DNA from: Takakia lepidozioides
Taxonomy: Eukaryota; Streptophyta; Takakiopsida; Takakiales; Takakiaceae
Assembly (NCBI GenBank): GCA_030704615.1
Contig: CM060731.1
Location: forward strand, 78,968,756 to 79,032,755
Length of the DNA stretch: 64,000 nucleotides
Direction of reading: 5' to 3'
This document shows, piece after piece, positions 34,552 through 46,614 of the stretch; position 1 is the first letter of the stretch, and each line of letters starts with the position of its first letter. The notes under the pieces are model-generated. The model was not told where the DNA came from, did no database searches, and saw only the letters and a list, made by a program, of their open reading frames with translations. A program made the position numbers and the translations under genes.

Positions 34552-35997
34552 CCCTGCCCCTGCTCTTTGGCCCCTTCCTATCATTTCTCCCTTCTTCCTC
34601 CCTCTCCCTTCTTCCTCGCAAACCAGTGTGCTCGAGGAAGACGGAGAGAGCGGGGACGACAAGTTTGAAATGGCCCAGTCTCGATGGTTTCGAACTCAAA
34701 TCGTCTGAGTTTTGGTTTTCCACAACTCTAAGACGCTGTCAGCAATAGTATTCTAGTGACGATAGAAGGTGGGAGACTAGTGACATTGTAACTTAGTGAC
34801 GGAGGAGGTTGGGTAAGTAGCGTGTGAGTTGGCCAACTCACACGAGCACAGAGGCATCTTCCGCATATTCCACAAGAATGTGTAGAATATGCGATGGTGA
34901 AACCAAAATGTGCTCATGCGAAAAAACATAGGAAGCTATCTATAAACCATGCTCACGCGACAAATCTTATGAAATTAATCGGCCACGTGAGCACATAGAC
35001 CCACAAATATATCTGCCAGAACTCAAAGGTCAGCGAACGAAACAATGAGGCATTTTGGTCCAACATTGTGTGTAGAACATCCCCAAGAACCACCCCAAAA
35101 ATGGGTTTCGCCAATGTATCTTGGATTTCGCCAGCGAAACTTGGGTTTCGTTGGCAAAATTAGGGTTTTTTTTCTTTTCTTTTCTTTTCTTAAGGTTTCT
35201 CCCTTTGAAGCTCCTTTTGTATGTTTAAGATTATAGACACCATGTAGATCCTATTAACGCAGAAAGACCCTATGTCCATTATTTCCGCCAGCATACATAT
35301 CACCCTCGTAACCGTGGATCATGTTCATGCGGAGTTTTTTTTGTGTTCACGCCGTTCCTACTCACACTCTACTCATGCCATGTCAATCCCCTAGTGACGG
35401 ACTCAACTTAAGTCTACTAGATCTACTTTTATAGATAAACTCAAAACAATATCCGTAGAATGAATTGGTTGATTACAATCCTCACTTACCACCAAGATAC
35501 TCAGAATGCGGATTGTGAGATAAAGAAGAGAGGAAGAAATAACGGATATAAGGTAGAGGTTAGGGCTCTGTGATTGGCGATGTCTGTGCCATAGGGACTT
35601 AGGTTTTTCTCTGTCTTTTTCTCTGTCAGCCTGCTTAGTTATGTTAGGATCGCACTTTCTTTAGGTCATTGTCTGCGGAGCAGATATTGTTGTTCCCCTT
35701 CCACTCATGTTTAGCATGATGGTGTTGAAGAGCTTTTTTTGTTGTTGTGGTTTTTGTGTTTTGTTTGTTTGTTGAGGGTTTAGGCATCTTTTTCTCGATT
35801 TGTTTGGCTCTCCTTGTTATCGGGGCTGGCTTGGTTACTACTGCAACGAACTGTTATCTAAGAGGTTGAGTAATACGCACGCGCGCTCCAAGGCATATTT
35901 TGCATATTCTCTGTAGAATACCTAGAAAATATTCCATAGCAAAACAATTATTTGCGAAACTGATAAATCTTTTTTCCATTGTTCACATGAGGCTTGA
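34552..35997. other. BUB3 5' flank and AT-rich intergenic DNA
   Basis: The first few hundred bases should hold the BUB3 promoter and 5' UTR (minus strand). The interval also has a (TTTTC)n tract at about 35167-35192 and T-rich runs near 35735-35770. No other coding signal is seen. Confidence 0.4.
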
Positions 35998-36267
35998 GGC
36001 CTCTCATTTTAAGATAATAGGGTCTTCAATGCGCACGTGCGATGTGGCCGGTGGGCCCCGCGCACGGACGCCCAGCTCCCCAGCACCCCGCCGCTACGCG
36101 CGGTCGCCCAGCCGCGGGCGCGGCTGCAGCAACCGCGCCCGCGCCCCCGTCCGCCGCGCGGCCAGTCCCCCGCCCACGAGTCCGCTGCCCTCCAGTCCGC
36201 TGCTGGCCAGTCGGCTGCCCAGCAGTCTGCCAGTCCGCCTGCCAGTCCGCTGGCCAGTCCCCTGCCA
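35998..36267 (+). repeat. GC-rich terminal segment, inverted partner of 52985-53272
   Basis: The segment starts GGCCTCTCATTTTAAGATAA and is followed by an extremely GC-rich stretch (GCGCACGTGCGATGTGGCC, GTGGGCCCCGCGCACGGAC) and repeats of CAGTCCGCTGGC. Its reverse complement recurs with high identity at 52985-53272, next to a different coding region. Both copies stand 5' of an open coding region pointing inward. This is the expected layout for ends of related DNA transposons. Confidence 0.7.
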
Positions 36268-36418
36268 TCCAGTTCATCGGCTCGGTGAGGTTCTCACTTG
36301 CTGCGGTGTTTCCATTCCATTCTGTGTCCTCTTCTTGCTTAGGGTGAGTCTTTTCATATGACTTATATCTGTCGCTCTGTCGCTCATTGTCCTTGCACCT
36401 TCGTTTCATTCTGCAGCG

Positions 36419-37424
36419 ATGGAGGATGCTTGTGAAAAGGGTGGAGCGGACTGGTTGGATTTTGTGCACCAAACCAGACTGAAGAAGGAGCGAAGGTACT
36501 GGTACTCACCAGACGAGTTTGATCATAAAATAGTGGAAGCATTTGTAGACCTCCGCGCCCGGAAGCCCAAAAACTCAAATTGGCAGAAGGACAAGCTCTT
36601 ATGTCCCTTCTGTGAAGAGGTAATCAAGGACAAAATCCAACTAAATCGGCATTGTGTTGACATGGGTTGCAAAGGAGACTGTTGCAATGATTCCACGGGA
36701 TTTCAAGCCTTGGCCGATACTGAAAGAAATGTCGATTGTCAAAGAGGCCACAATGCGCTTGCGCTGATCAGTGCTTGCCCCCCGCACTTTGGAATTAGAC
36801 GAAGTGCGCGCACGGTATGGCGTCCATTGTGGTGGCCCGTCAATGGAGGATTTGCAAGTGCAGGGAACGCCGGACGCTCCCAGAAAACGTAAACTGAGTG
36901 ATGGGGCCCAAAAAAAAAAAAGGCAAAAAAAGGAGAAGGCTGCAAGGTCTGCTCGCGAGGCAAGGGCAAAATCCACGCAACAGACTGAACCCCGTCCTGG
37001 GCGGCAGACCCACACCATCAGTACTGATACTGAAAGTGAATCTGCTCAGGGCCTGGAAGGGGTGACAAGTGCAGTGGACATTGACTTGCCTGACCAGACT
37101 CGGCAGCAGACTCACACAAATATCGCGACCCATGCCATCGATTTAGGGTCAAAACCAAAAACTCAACAGAGCACTGAAGGGCCAGTCTGCCCTGGCACAT
37201 TGCGCCTCGTTGACTTTGGGCTTTTCCCACCAGAGTGCCCACCAATTGGGGATCCAAACTTCTTCCGTTATTTCTACAGAGTTGCCCAGTCAGGTCTGCT
37301 ATGCACATTCATCCGACAAGCAGAACAGAACTGGTTGAACAGCTTTGAAGATGAAGATGACGATGATGAAGTAGAGGAGATAATGGTCAGTCTAACCGCC
37401 CAGTCTGTTCTCTGTGCTGTTTGA
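36419..37424 (+). pseudogene. Unclassified transposon-like gene with C2HC-type finger, frame-disrupted
   Basis: The first frame (36419-36892) starts MEDACEKGGADWLDFVHQ and contains KLLCPFCEEVIKDKIQLNRH followed by CVDMGC, a possible zinc finger. Coding character then switches to another frame (about 36700-37424): PWPILKEMSIVKEATMRLR, a TGA, then LELDEVRARYGVHCGG, a basic nuclear-localisation-like run (PRKRKLSDGAQKKKRQKKEK) and an acidic tail EDEDDDDEVEE. A frameshift plus a stop, or an unrecognised intron, separates the halves. A further exon-like piece lies at about 37646-37850 (VYQDERVSIRRAIQAWRIPS). No transposase catalytic motif was recognised. Placement just inside the GC-rich terminal segment suggests a mobile-element gene. 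Confidence 0.5.
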
Positions 37425-38817
37425 GTCCATCATCGGGGTCACGTTGCCTATTCAGTCTGGTCAGTCCGCTGCGTTCTCTCCTCAGTCCGCTGGCTCACTC
37501 CGCTCGTCAATTAGTCTGTTTTATATCGCTGCATTACTTACTGAGTCCGTTTGTCAATCCACTGGTATAGTCTACTAGTTGCCTCCACCCTACGTACGCA
37601 CGTTACAGTCTGCTGGTCTGTGAGTCCAGTCCGCTGCATGAGGTGAATATAGAGTCCACGTCCATGTTCCTGACGTCGAAGTTCTCTGCCGTGTACCAGG
37701 ATGAACGTGTTTCTATTCGTAGGGCCATTCAGGCTTGGCGGATACCTAGCAATGATGCTCCTTTACAAGCGACTGCAGTGTGTGCGGAAATGGACCACGT
37801 GCGAGAGTACATATTATTGAAGTATCCTGGGTCATCTGCTACTATAGCGACATTACATATTCAAGACGCGTCGGGAGGGAATGCGTCTGGGACAGCCGAG
37901 TCTGCCATCCAGCAGACTCCCTTCAGCAGCCTGTCATCCAGCAGACTCCAATGGAGCAGACTCCCAACGAGCAGCCTGTCATCCTGCAGACTCCTCTCCA
38001 GGAGCCCAATATCCTTTCACCCAGTTTTTTTTTTTTTTTTTAATTGTCACAAAAAATCCAGAATTTTACTTCAAAATTTAATGTAATAAAGGGATTTGTC
38101 TACGGTATAATGTATCCATCCTTGTGAAGTTTCTCATATTTCATCCAGCTCTAATCCATCAGGATGAAATCAAGTAAAGATCACCTAAAGTTCAAATATG
38201 ATTCCAGTGATACACATGGATTGATGTTGAGACCATAATCTTAACAGTGGCTATGACATTTGAACCTTCTTAGAACTTGTACTCTTTAGATCCAAGTGAT
38301 GTTGCGGCTTCAAATGAGTTCGTGGCTAATGAAAATTAATTTTTTTTTGGGTCCGGCATTTGACTTATGCATGGAATGTCCTTGTTTATGTACATGCTTT
38401 GAAATTATACCAAACATAATACCACTATAAGAGTATCAACGTATAAGAATTTCATATATTAAACCCCACCGAACACACATCCCAATTTCAACATGATACA
38501 TTTGTAAGAGTATCGAAACAATATTATTTTCAATCATTCTCAAGATGGACGGTTAATATCCTGTCATCCACACCCTTCAAAACTTCACAGATTTGTTTGC
38601 GTGGAAATAAAAATGCATCTCATTGCATTCAACGACAAAGATTGTTGGGATGTTGGGATTATTCAACTGATCGAATGTTGTGGTCAAACCATTTTCTCCA
38701 TGCAATTTTGAAATACAGTTACAAATTGGGGTAAAATAATTATTTAAAATCGGGTCTAATTAACTGTTGCAAAATAATAATAATAATAATAAATGTGTTA
38801 GGAAACAAAGGGTTTTA
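37425..38817. other. AGTCCGCTG-rich stretch, then AT-rich non-coding DNA
   Basis: From 37440 to 37640 the phrase AGTCCGCTG and variants recur, echoing the GC-rich terminal segment. From 38030 the sequence is AT-rich with a poly-T run at 38023-38041 and an (AAT)n tract at 38776-38790. No gene is seen. Confidence 0.5.
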
Positions 38818-39150
38818 CAATCAATATATGAATCGAGACGTTTGTTTTGTTTTGATTTGTAGCGTCGTTGAGATCTCCCAAACCGCGGGGCCCCGGCGCG
38901 GGTGCTTGGTGCCGTTGGAAAGCCCTCGATGAGGAGGGGTGCACCGGCTTGGTCTCATGATTTCTAGACCCGCAGTGTGGGAGATCTGGAATTCCAAGTG
39001 CTTTTGGTCGTTGGAAATTCACAAAAAATAGCAAAAATGGCAAAGTGGGCATTCGTGGGACAATGGTTGGAGCCTCGACAGGAGAGATATCAAGGGAAAG
39101 GTCTCCAGTTCAAATCTGGTCGTAGGCTCTCTGGAAAAAAAAAAATGATT
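38818..39150 (+). mobile_element. SINE-like dispersed element, copy 4 (complete, poly-A tail)
   Basis: The copy begins AATCAATATATGAATCGAG with (TTTGT)n, the core, then GGAGCCTCGACAGGAGAGAT. It contains GGTTCAAATC, a pol III B-box-like sequence, inside a potential T-arm (CCGG TTCAAAT CTGG) at about 39104-39118, and ends GGCTCTCTGG plus A10. This is the best copy for defining the element. Confidence 0.75.
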
Positions 39151-39567
39151 AGATACGGGATTGCACTTGGACTTAGATGACATTTGGGCCTATACATGGG
39201 AGATGCATTTGGATACATGAATACAAGATTGCACTTGGGGTTAGATTTCTATTCTTCACACATGGGCCAACGGCATAGGCTACACTAGAGGTCGCACTTT
39301 GGCCTCGACATAGGAGACCCACTTGGATACACAAGAAATTGCACTTGGGCTTAGATTTCAATTCTTCACACATGGGCCTTGACATAGGAGACACTACTTG
39401 AATACATAGGGGATTGCACTTGGACTTAGATATCAATTCTTAACACATGGGCCAATGGCACAGGCTACCCTAGGCCTAGATCTCCCAAAGAGGAGGGTCT
39501 CTAGATACATAGGGATGGCACTTGGACTTAGATGACACTGGACACTTGGGCCAACGGCACAGGCTAC
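39151..39567 (-). repeat. Satellite-like array, reverse orientation
   Basis: Several units with GATTGCACTTGG, ACACATGGGCC, GGCTACACTAGAGGTCGC. The block ends in CTACCCTAG directly before the next SINE-like copy. Confidence 0.8.
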
Positions 39568-39735
39568 CCTAGTCAATATATGAATTGAAACGTTTGTTTT
39601 GTTTTGTTTTGTTTGTTTGTAGCGTCGTTGAGATCTCCCAAACTGCGGGGCCCCAATCCCGGTGCTTGGTGCCGTTGGAAAGCCCTCGATGAGGAGGGAT
39701 GCACCGGCTTGGTCTCATGATTTTTGGACTAGCGG
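39568..39735 (+). mobile_element. SINE-like dispersed element, copy 5 (3' truncated)
   Basis: The copy begins TCAATATATGAATTGAAACG and runs through the core to GATTTTTGGACTAGCGG, where similarity stops abruptly. Confidence 0.7.
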
Positions 39736-42700
39736 ATCACATTACATTGTTGCTCTCTGTTCATTCATGTACCACATATTTCTTTGTAACTAAACAAACA
39801 TCCACCTTCATTTTAGTATATCGATGTCAATTCTTCAGTCACACATGGGCATCGACATAGGGGATGCCCTTGGATACATAAGGGATTGGACTTGGGACTG
39901 GACACTTGGGCCAACGGCACGGGCTACCCCAGTATTACCTAAAGATAGAGTGAAAAAAAATCCAAAATTTTAAAAATATAGCCTAGTATAAATATACCTT
40001 TTGTACGCACGTGATATGAAAAAAATACATATAGTGACCTCCCCAGGTGAAAACATGTAACTCATATAACCGGGGCTGAAAAAAAATAAAACCCCCGTGA
40101 TCATGGCTTATGTTTATGTTGTGCTAACGTGAGCATGTTCACTCACGTTGTGCTCACACGATACCAACCCCTTAACGTAAGATGTACCGACCTACCTAAG
40201 GTACCATATCCCTATACTCGGTTAGCTGGCATATTTATGCCAATAATTTAAAAAAAAAACCTGATACATTAAGCATGTTCCCCAAACTATATCTTCGCTT
40301 TAGACAACTTCATAATATATATTTCTTGTCCTTCTTGTTCACTTGAAATCATACAAATATAATCTTGAAGCCTATACGTTATCAAATGCTGAAGTCCATG
40401 GATTATGGGGTCGTTTACAATGGAGAAGCAAGTGTGGCCATGTATATGGATGGGATGGGCGTAGCATAGCGCGCAATGTTTGTTAGGGTGTAACAAAGTC
40501 CAAAATAAGTTACGTCATTGGTTACCTATGTATTGGCCCTATCAAAATTGTAGGGTTTATTTAATGTGCGCAACAATAACCGTATAATTTGATGTCCAAA
40601 AGTCTCGGGGAAGACACTCCCCATATAGTTTAGGGAATCACGTGCGATAAAGAGGTATTTCTATGGGGGTATTACCTTTTTTTTCCTTTTTTCATCCACC
40701 CTATAATTATTTATTTTTGTAATATGCACAATTATCTAGCATGCTATTTTTTTTTATTTGACTGTAATCATCAAATATTTGACACCCTATAATAACATAA
40801 AAATAAAACAAATCTCTTAGGGTGCCAAATATTTTATTGCTCAACGCTCTAATACATCTATCAAACGAATGAGAAAAATTGTTGCATATTTTTAGTGTAG
40901 TGAAAAAATATTCCTTAGGTGAGAGAGCGAGGTACCTTATAGCAAATGAATAAATCGGAGCTTCCAGCAACACAATGAGATCAACAACTAGCATATCAGA
41001 AGACAAAGTGAGAAGAAAATAAAGCAACCCTACACCAAAATGCATCCTCCCTAAACCAAGTCATCTCATCCAAGCCGAGTCCAAGTCCCGTCATGTAGGT
41101 CCAACTAGTCATTTATGAAGTCTCAATACAAATATATCATAGAATGAATAACACATGTCCCTCGCATTGTGACACCCTATGTTAATTTTAAAAAATCTCT
41201 AATTGGAACATATATTCATAACCGTATTTTTATTTATATCCGGTATCCACAAATAAGGACACCCAATTTTATTTCTAAAAATATTATAAATTTTATTTTC
41301 AAAGAATATATGTTACCCTATATTTTTTTTACGTCGGTTGGAAAAAAATGGAAGTGACTTCCCTTGGCCAAAAGTGGTTGGACAAGCCATGTAACGGATG
41401 CGAAGATGAGACCCACTTAGATATCTAGGAAGTTTGTGTAAATGCGGGATGCCTGGGTTAGTTCTTTGGTTTCTCTTGCAATGTATGACATAGGTCTCGT
41501 ATGTGTGTTATATTGGCCAAGAATCTAGCCTTGGTTGATATTAGCCAAAAACAAGTATGTATGCGACAAATGAATAGGGTCATTAGAGGGGTTGGTATTT
41601 GGTTGATTAATGGACCCAAGTCAAGCCATCTGGTATGATATGTCGTTACCCACTATGTTTGTATGAGATTGGACTTTGTCTGTGTGAATTTGTAGCAGCA
41701 AAGAAAAAACAATATCCACGATTGCTTTAATAAGGTTAGTGTTATATGGTGGACTTGCGAGGATGGTTTACAACTTTGATTGATGAGATTGTAGAGGGAG
41801 ACCAAGCTATTCGTAATCAGATAGTAGGTTGAAAGAGGTTGATATGAAAGAGATTCTAAGGCATCATCTACAACTATGAGCTGTTATGCATGTAAGATGT
41901 TATGACAACCAAAGAGACATTTATATGTTTTTGAGTTAACCGTAATTAAATTTATTCCATATTCCCTCATGTGCCTCTTTAAAGTATATATATACATTGT
42001 TGGGGCGGGAATTTCAATGAAGAGAGGTCTGTGAAATTTGGGATTGGCATGGCGAAGATTTGTTGCGTTGATGTCCAAAGTGGTCGTGGGGTCACAACTT
42101 TATTTGGGTTGATTCAAGGGTATGTGTTGGGTGAATATAGCCGAAGTGAATACTCCAAGGGAGTATGCTAGTACAGAGCAAATTATAATGGTTTAAGTTT
42201 TAGGGTTTATGCGTGCCCACTTAAGTACTTCACTAGCCGTAACTGCAAACCCACGTCTTCGCCATTGATGAGATCTGGATACCCCAAAGAACTAAAGTAT
42301 TGGTCTGTTTTGTATAAGTTGGAGTAGCAGCTACTCCATCCCAATGGGCATGTAAGAGAACTTAGATCAGTAGTACGAATGGGTGAATTGCAGCTCCATG
42401 GTTATAAAGAAGTCTAGAAGGAATGTAGGAATGTTGAGTAGGAGTGTGCAAGAGAGAGTTACTTATTGTTTTAGGGTGTTCGGGTAGCTGGAGGTCTTGT
42501 GCATAACGATGAAGGAGTATGGAGATATGCAATGCAAATGTAGACAGCCTGTGGGGGCATAAGCGGTGGAGAGGGTTGAAATGGAGCTTTTCCTATAGCT
42601 AAACCAATCTTTGTAGTGTAATGTTTCCAATGTAAGGTATCACAAGTGGAAATCATGTGGGTCAATAAGTCTAGAGCCACTTGATTTATATGTAAGCTAT

Positions 42701-43065
42701 AAGATTGTCGGTATATTGTATTGCATAAAGAATTTGAGAGTGGCTTATTTACGGGGTTTAACATCTGTGTTCAAAAGATGTATTGTGGGCTTGAATCCTA
42801 GGCATTTTCCAGGGATGAAGTTGGATGTTAGTTGGTGCATCTGTGTTCAAAGTGCAGATGTGCTATGTTTGAGTATTAAGAGAGTTCTAGTGAGTAGGAA
42901 GGGGGTGCATGCAATGGGTTTGATGGTCGGCATGTGTGTTAGGCCACAATATTTAGAGGCAACATGCTTAAGAAGGCCTTGATAGATATTTCCCAATTTA
43001 CCAACATCATTTAAAGCTTTGGCTTGCCATAGCCTAAGAAAATGTTTGCATGCACAGGAACCAGC
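39736..43065. other. AT-rich non-coding DNA; one small satellite remnant
   Basis: A satellite-like remnant lies at about 39840-39935 (CACATGGGCATCGACATAGG, CCAACGGCACGGGCTACCCC). The rest is AT-rich with homopolymer runs and no convincing coding region or RNA gene. Confidence 0.45.
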
Positions 43066-43290
43066 TTGTTTTTACAACGGAAATCATAGAGAGGTATGAG
43101 CGCGCAACTTTGTTTAATTTACAACGGGAATCACAGAGAGGTATGAGCACTCAACCTTGTTTTTACAATGAGAATCACAAAGAGGTATGAGTGGTCAACC
43201 TTGTTTTTAGAGCGGAAATCATAGAGAGGTATGAGCACTCAACCTTGCTTTTACAATGGGAATCACAGAGAGGTATGCAGCTAAGCACTC
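43066..43290. repeat. Tandem repeat, about 46-bp period, five copies
   Basis: The phrase TTTACAACGGGAATCACAGA followed by GAGGTATGAGCACTCAACCT repeats five times with substitutions. The last copy is followed by GCAGCTAAGCACTC. Confidence 0.85.
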
Positions 43291-43529
43291 ACTTTAAAAA
43301 CTAGAGCTACCCAATAAATAACGCCCCTTCCATCATGAGCGTGAAACTAAAGCTCGTTAACTTACAAGATGTAGCTTTTGCTTGTAGGTTGTGCCCCTAA
43401 ATGCACGGAACAACGCAGCCACGGTTGGCTATATTTAGAGATTGCAGAATTGCGTATGCGCTGGGATTGGCACGTCTTGTGATTCATCTTGAGCTGCACT
43501 TTGAATAGGAGAGATTAGCAATTGGTCCC

Positions 43530-44907
43530 TTAATAGGGTTGCATTTTTCCACAGTCCCGATTGTTGCCTGGATCCACATTCAATTGGTTGCAGTAATTCA
43601 CGTAGTATGTGACACGGTTCTGTGCCTCAGGATTGACTTGTCCGCACTCGATGTCCGTTTATTATGTTAATGGTGAGACTGAATCCTAGATATCTGTCGG
43701 CATCATAGTCGGTTTGGCTTGGGGACCAATTTCCAACCATAACATCACGGCACGACGGTATATTTCTAGATGGGGTTGTCCAGAACCACATAGACGTCAT
43801 GAACGATATGGTTGGGTCTGAACTTACCAAGTCGGGTTGTGATAAGATATCAGAACGGCCAATAGCCCAACCAGCAACTCCATAGTTATAGTTCCTGCAT
43901 CGTCGTGGAATAGCACGTTAGTGAGCCCGCCTTTTGTCTCAACAGTATATGGAAACTTAGAAATCCTTGCGTCTTGAGATTATCGGTCGTGATCTTTAGT
44001 AGCCGGTACAATATTTCTCTCATGAATTTAAATACATAAGTTTAACATGCACTTTTTGATCCATACATTGTTGCATAAACAAAGCGAGGTGCTCAATGAT
44101 CACGCAAATGCAGATTATACTATGGAGCAGCAAATTGAATGTAAGAGATTTGATTTATATAATTTTTCAAATCAGTGGGCTGATTTTTGTTCACCATGAG
44201 AGCTGCAGAGGGCCACGTCCGAAGTATGATTGTCCTGGGGCACATGGATACTTGGTATTGTTAGAGTCACAGTAGTCGTCATTCCCAGGGAGCTCGTTGA
44301 TGTAATATAGCCCTATTGCCATTGAAGCACGAAAACAAGTGTAACAGTTCAGACTCAAACTAAATGCGAAAACTTGAATCGGGACTTATGTGCTAAAATT
44401 TGTACTGAGTTCATTCATTCTAAACTGAGTACTTCACAAAATCAATTGCTCAAGTGATTGAGTGACCGTAGAGTTACTACTGTAGAGTGCGATGCCACTG
44501 ATGTTTGTAAGCTGCAGAAACTATGCACCCCTCCATTCACCTTCTTCGACTGAAATTATTTTGACTCAAATCGAAGGTACCACGATACCTGTTGTTTCTT
44601 GTTGTACATGAGCGGCGAACGCTGCGATCTCTCGCAACTGGGTCGAATAGTCGCCCGTGGTTCCAAAAGTTGAGTGTATTTTTGTCGCACTAATGAATGA
44701 ATCGTATGTGTAGAAACTGTTCCGGTTCGGGAAGAGACTGTCAAACACTTGACTGGTGATTATGTCTCCCACCCAGTTGCGCTTTGGGGTGCTGACAAGC
44801 ATATCGTGTGCACAAAGTATTTCGTTCCCGCAATTCTGAGCCATACACATATAGATTACGGATGTAAGTACTGTCCAGAATACTACTATATACTGTATAG
44901 CTCCCAT
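43530..44907 (-). pseudogene. Family 19 chitinase, three exons, one frameshift near the 3' end
   Basis: Minus-strand exons are 44907-44589, 44312-44195 and 43894-43530, with phase kept at both introns. Residues 1-23 form a signal peptide (MGAIQYIVVFWTVLTSVIYM). The catalytic domain follows: FDSLFPNRNSFYTYDSFI, TTGDYSTQLREIAAFAAHV, QQETTG with the first catalytic Glu, LYYINE with the second, [54 protein letters not shown] and FSLTINIING. There is no hevein-type chitin-binding domain. GH19 enzymes hydrolyse chitin and usually act outside the cell in defence or wall turnover. Near 43655, right after INING, the expected continuation DIECGQVNPEAQNRV, YYVNYCNQLNV lies in another frame. A small indel therefore truncates the protein unless it is a sequence error. 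The last about 40 residues, to TAA at 43530, are otherwise well preserved. Confidence 0.85.
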
Positions 44908-45454
44908 TTTCCGGGAACAAAGTTTCGAAGGAGATTCATGAGAATGGCGAGGAGATCATACCGAATGTAAAACTAAGATTCAACTATTGCATCTGAGGTC
45001 TTTGGAGACTGGTGGTTTCTATCTGGACATAGGGCTTTAGTATGGATCAATCGTTCAGACATTCATTGAGGAAAAAAACTCTTAACTACATGAAGCCAAA
45101 AATCCCACTGTTTCACAAGCCGAATCTCGCAACGTGCGCTTGGAGGACTGGAATAAAGTTGTCATACGCTCTCGAGTTCTTATACTGCTCCACCTTATAC
45201 GCCTGCATATCCCACTTACCCTTTGTGGGTCTGTTTGACTGGCCATAATACCATGTTGTCTCTCCGCCATAAGAAGGCAAAAGAATCGGGGCTTCTCCTC
45301 CGACTTTCCCGAAAGCATCTCAATTATTAGGGATTGCGCATTAGCAAGATTCAGCTTCCAGAAGCCTAACCCCTCTGACTGAAACCCACTCATTCCATGC
45401 ATTCATTGGCAATTGAATTCTATGGATTGTTATATGTTTCAATGTTTGGGGCGG
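44908..45454. other. No gene recognised
   Basis: The interval includes the presumed promoter of the chitinase gene. No family resemblance is seen in short frames on either strand. Confidence 0.35.
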
Positions 45455-45772
45455 GAGGTCATATGTTCCATGAGACGCATAGTAACTGCCTACCATCAAT
45501 TATCAAGGAACATGAATGAAAATTGTTTAGGGCCGGATTTTATATGTTCCATGATACGCCTAATAACTTCCTACCATAAATTATCAAGGAACATGAATGA
45601 AAGTTTTTTGCGGTTGGAAGTTATATGTACCATGAGACGCCTAGTAATTGCCTACCATCAATTATCAAGGAACATGAATTAAAATTGTTTAATGTGGCCA
45701 AAACTTATATGTTCCATAAGAGTACAACCTAGTGGTTGACTAGCTATTATCAAGGAACATGGACAAAAATTG
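45455..45772. repeat. Tandem repeat, about 82-bp period, four copies
   Basis: Units start TATATGTTCCATGAGACGC and contain CTACCATCAATTATCAAGG followed by AACATGAATGAAAATTG. The fourth copy is degenerate. A related phrase (GTTCTCCATGAGACGG) recurs at 46115 and 46178. Confidence 0.8.
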
Positions 45773-46107
45773 CTCAGTATGGTTCGTAGCAGTTGTTATA
45801 CATCTACGTAATGCATTTCAGGTGTGGCTTCTTTTGTATTCTAATGGGGGATTCCTTGACAATATTTTAGAGTAGATTTTTGAAATTCTAGGGTAGACTC
45901 AAAAAATTGTGAGTAAGAATTGGACGGTATGGATGTTGGTTAATCCTACGGTAACTTGATCCAATGGCTGGAATGGATTACAGTGGAACCACTAGACCAC
46001 TAAGGATTCTCGGGCTTTAAGTGATATTTTTGGGAGTCCGACAAGATGGAATCCCGAGCGGCCCAGTGCATCTGCATTACATAATGTGTTTCAATTTTTG
46101 TGGCTAT
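45773..46107. other. No gene recognised
   Basis: Non-coding sequence between two repeat blocks; nothing recognised. Confidence 0.35.
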
Positions 46108-46235
46108 AAGTTAGATGTTCTCCATGTGACGGAGCCCACCAACAAATGTCAAGGAATCAATATATGAAGGAAGTTAGATGTTCTCCATGAGACGGAGCCC
46201 ACCAACAAATGTCAAGGAATCAATATATGAAGGAA
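46108..46235. repeat. Near-perfect 63-bp tandem duplication
   Basis: The phrase AGTTAGATGTTCTCCATG, through GACGGAGCCCACCAACAAAT to CAATATATGAAGGAAG, occurs twice in a row with a single difference (GTGACGG versus GAGACGG). The second copy runs into a SINE-like element, so the unit includes the element's 5' start. Confidence 0.85.
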
Positions 46236-46536
46236 GCCAGTTTGTTTTGTTTTGTTTTGTTTTGTCACGTTGAGATGTCTCCAACCGCGGGCCCCAGCCC
46301 TGGTGCTTGGTAACGTTGGAAAGCCCTGGATGAGGAGGGGTGCACGGGCTTGACCTCATAGTTTTTGGACCTGCTGTGTGGGAGATGTGGAATTTCAAGT
46401 ACTTTTGGTCGCTCAAATTTCCGAAAAATAGCAAGGTGGGCATTTGTCGGGCAATGGTTGGAGCCTCGACAGGAGAGATATGAATGGAAAGGTCTCCGGT
46501 TCAAATCTGGTCATGGGCTCCGTGGAAAAAAAATGA
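46220..46536 (+). mobile_element. SINE-like dispersed element, copy 6 (complete)
   Basis: The copy begins AATCAATATATGAAGGAAGC, followed by (TTTGT)n, the core, the B-box-like GGTTCAAATC at about 46499-46508 and an A8 tail (GGGCTCCGTGG plus A8). Confidence 0.75.
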
Positions 46537-46614
46537 TTAGATATGGCTTGCTTCATATATTGATGCACTTGGACTTAGATGACATTGGACACTTGGGCCA
46601 ACGGCACAGGCTAC
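46537..46614 (-). repeat. Satellite-like remnant
   Basis: One partial unit (GCACTTGGACTTAGATGACA, GGGCCAACGGCACAGGC) between two SINE-like copies. Confidence 0.65.

Noticed and set aside
36026-36472. Pro/Ala/Arg-rich frames in the GC-rich terminal segment on both strands
   Set aside because: The frames come from extreme GC content and short repeats. The segment recurs inverted at 53 kb as a non-coding terminus.
39100-39120. A genuine tRNA gene at the GGTTCAAATC site
   Set aside because: Only the T-arm folds. No acceptor stem of seven pairs or anticodon arm could be formed, and the sequence recurs in every SINE-like copy.
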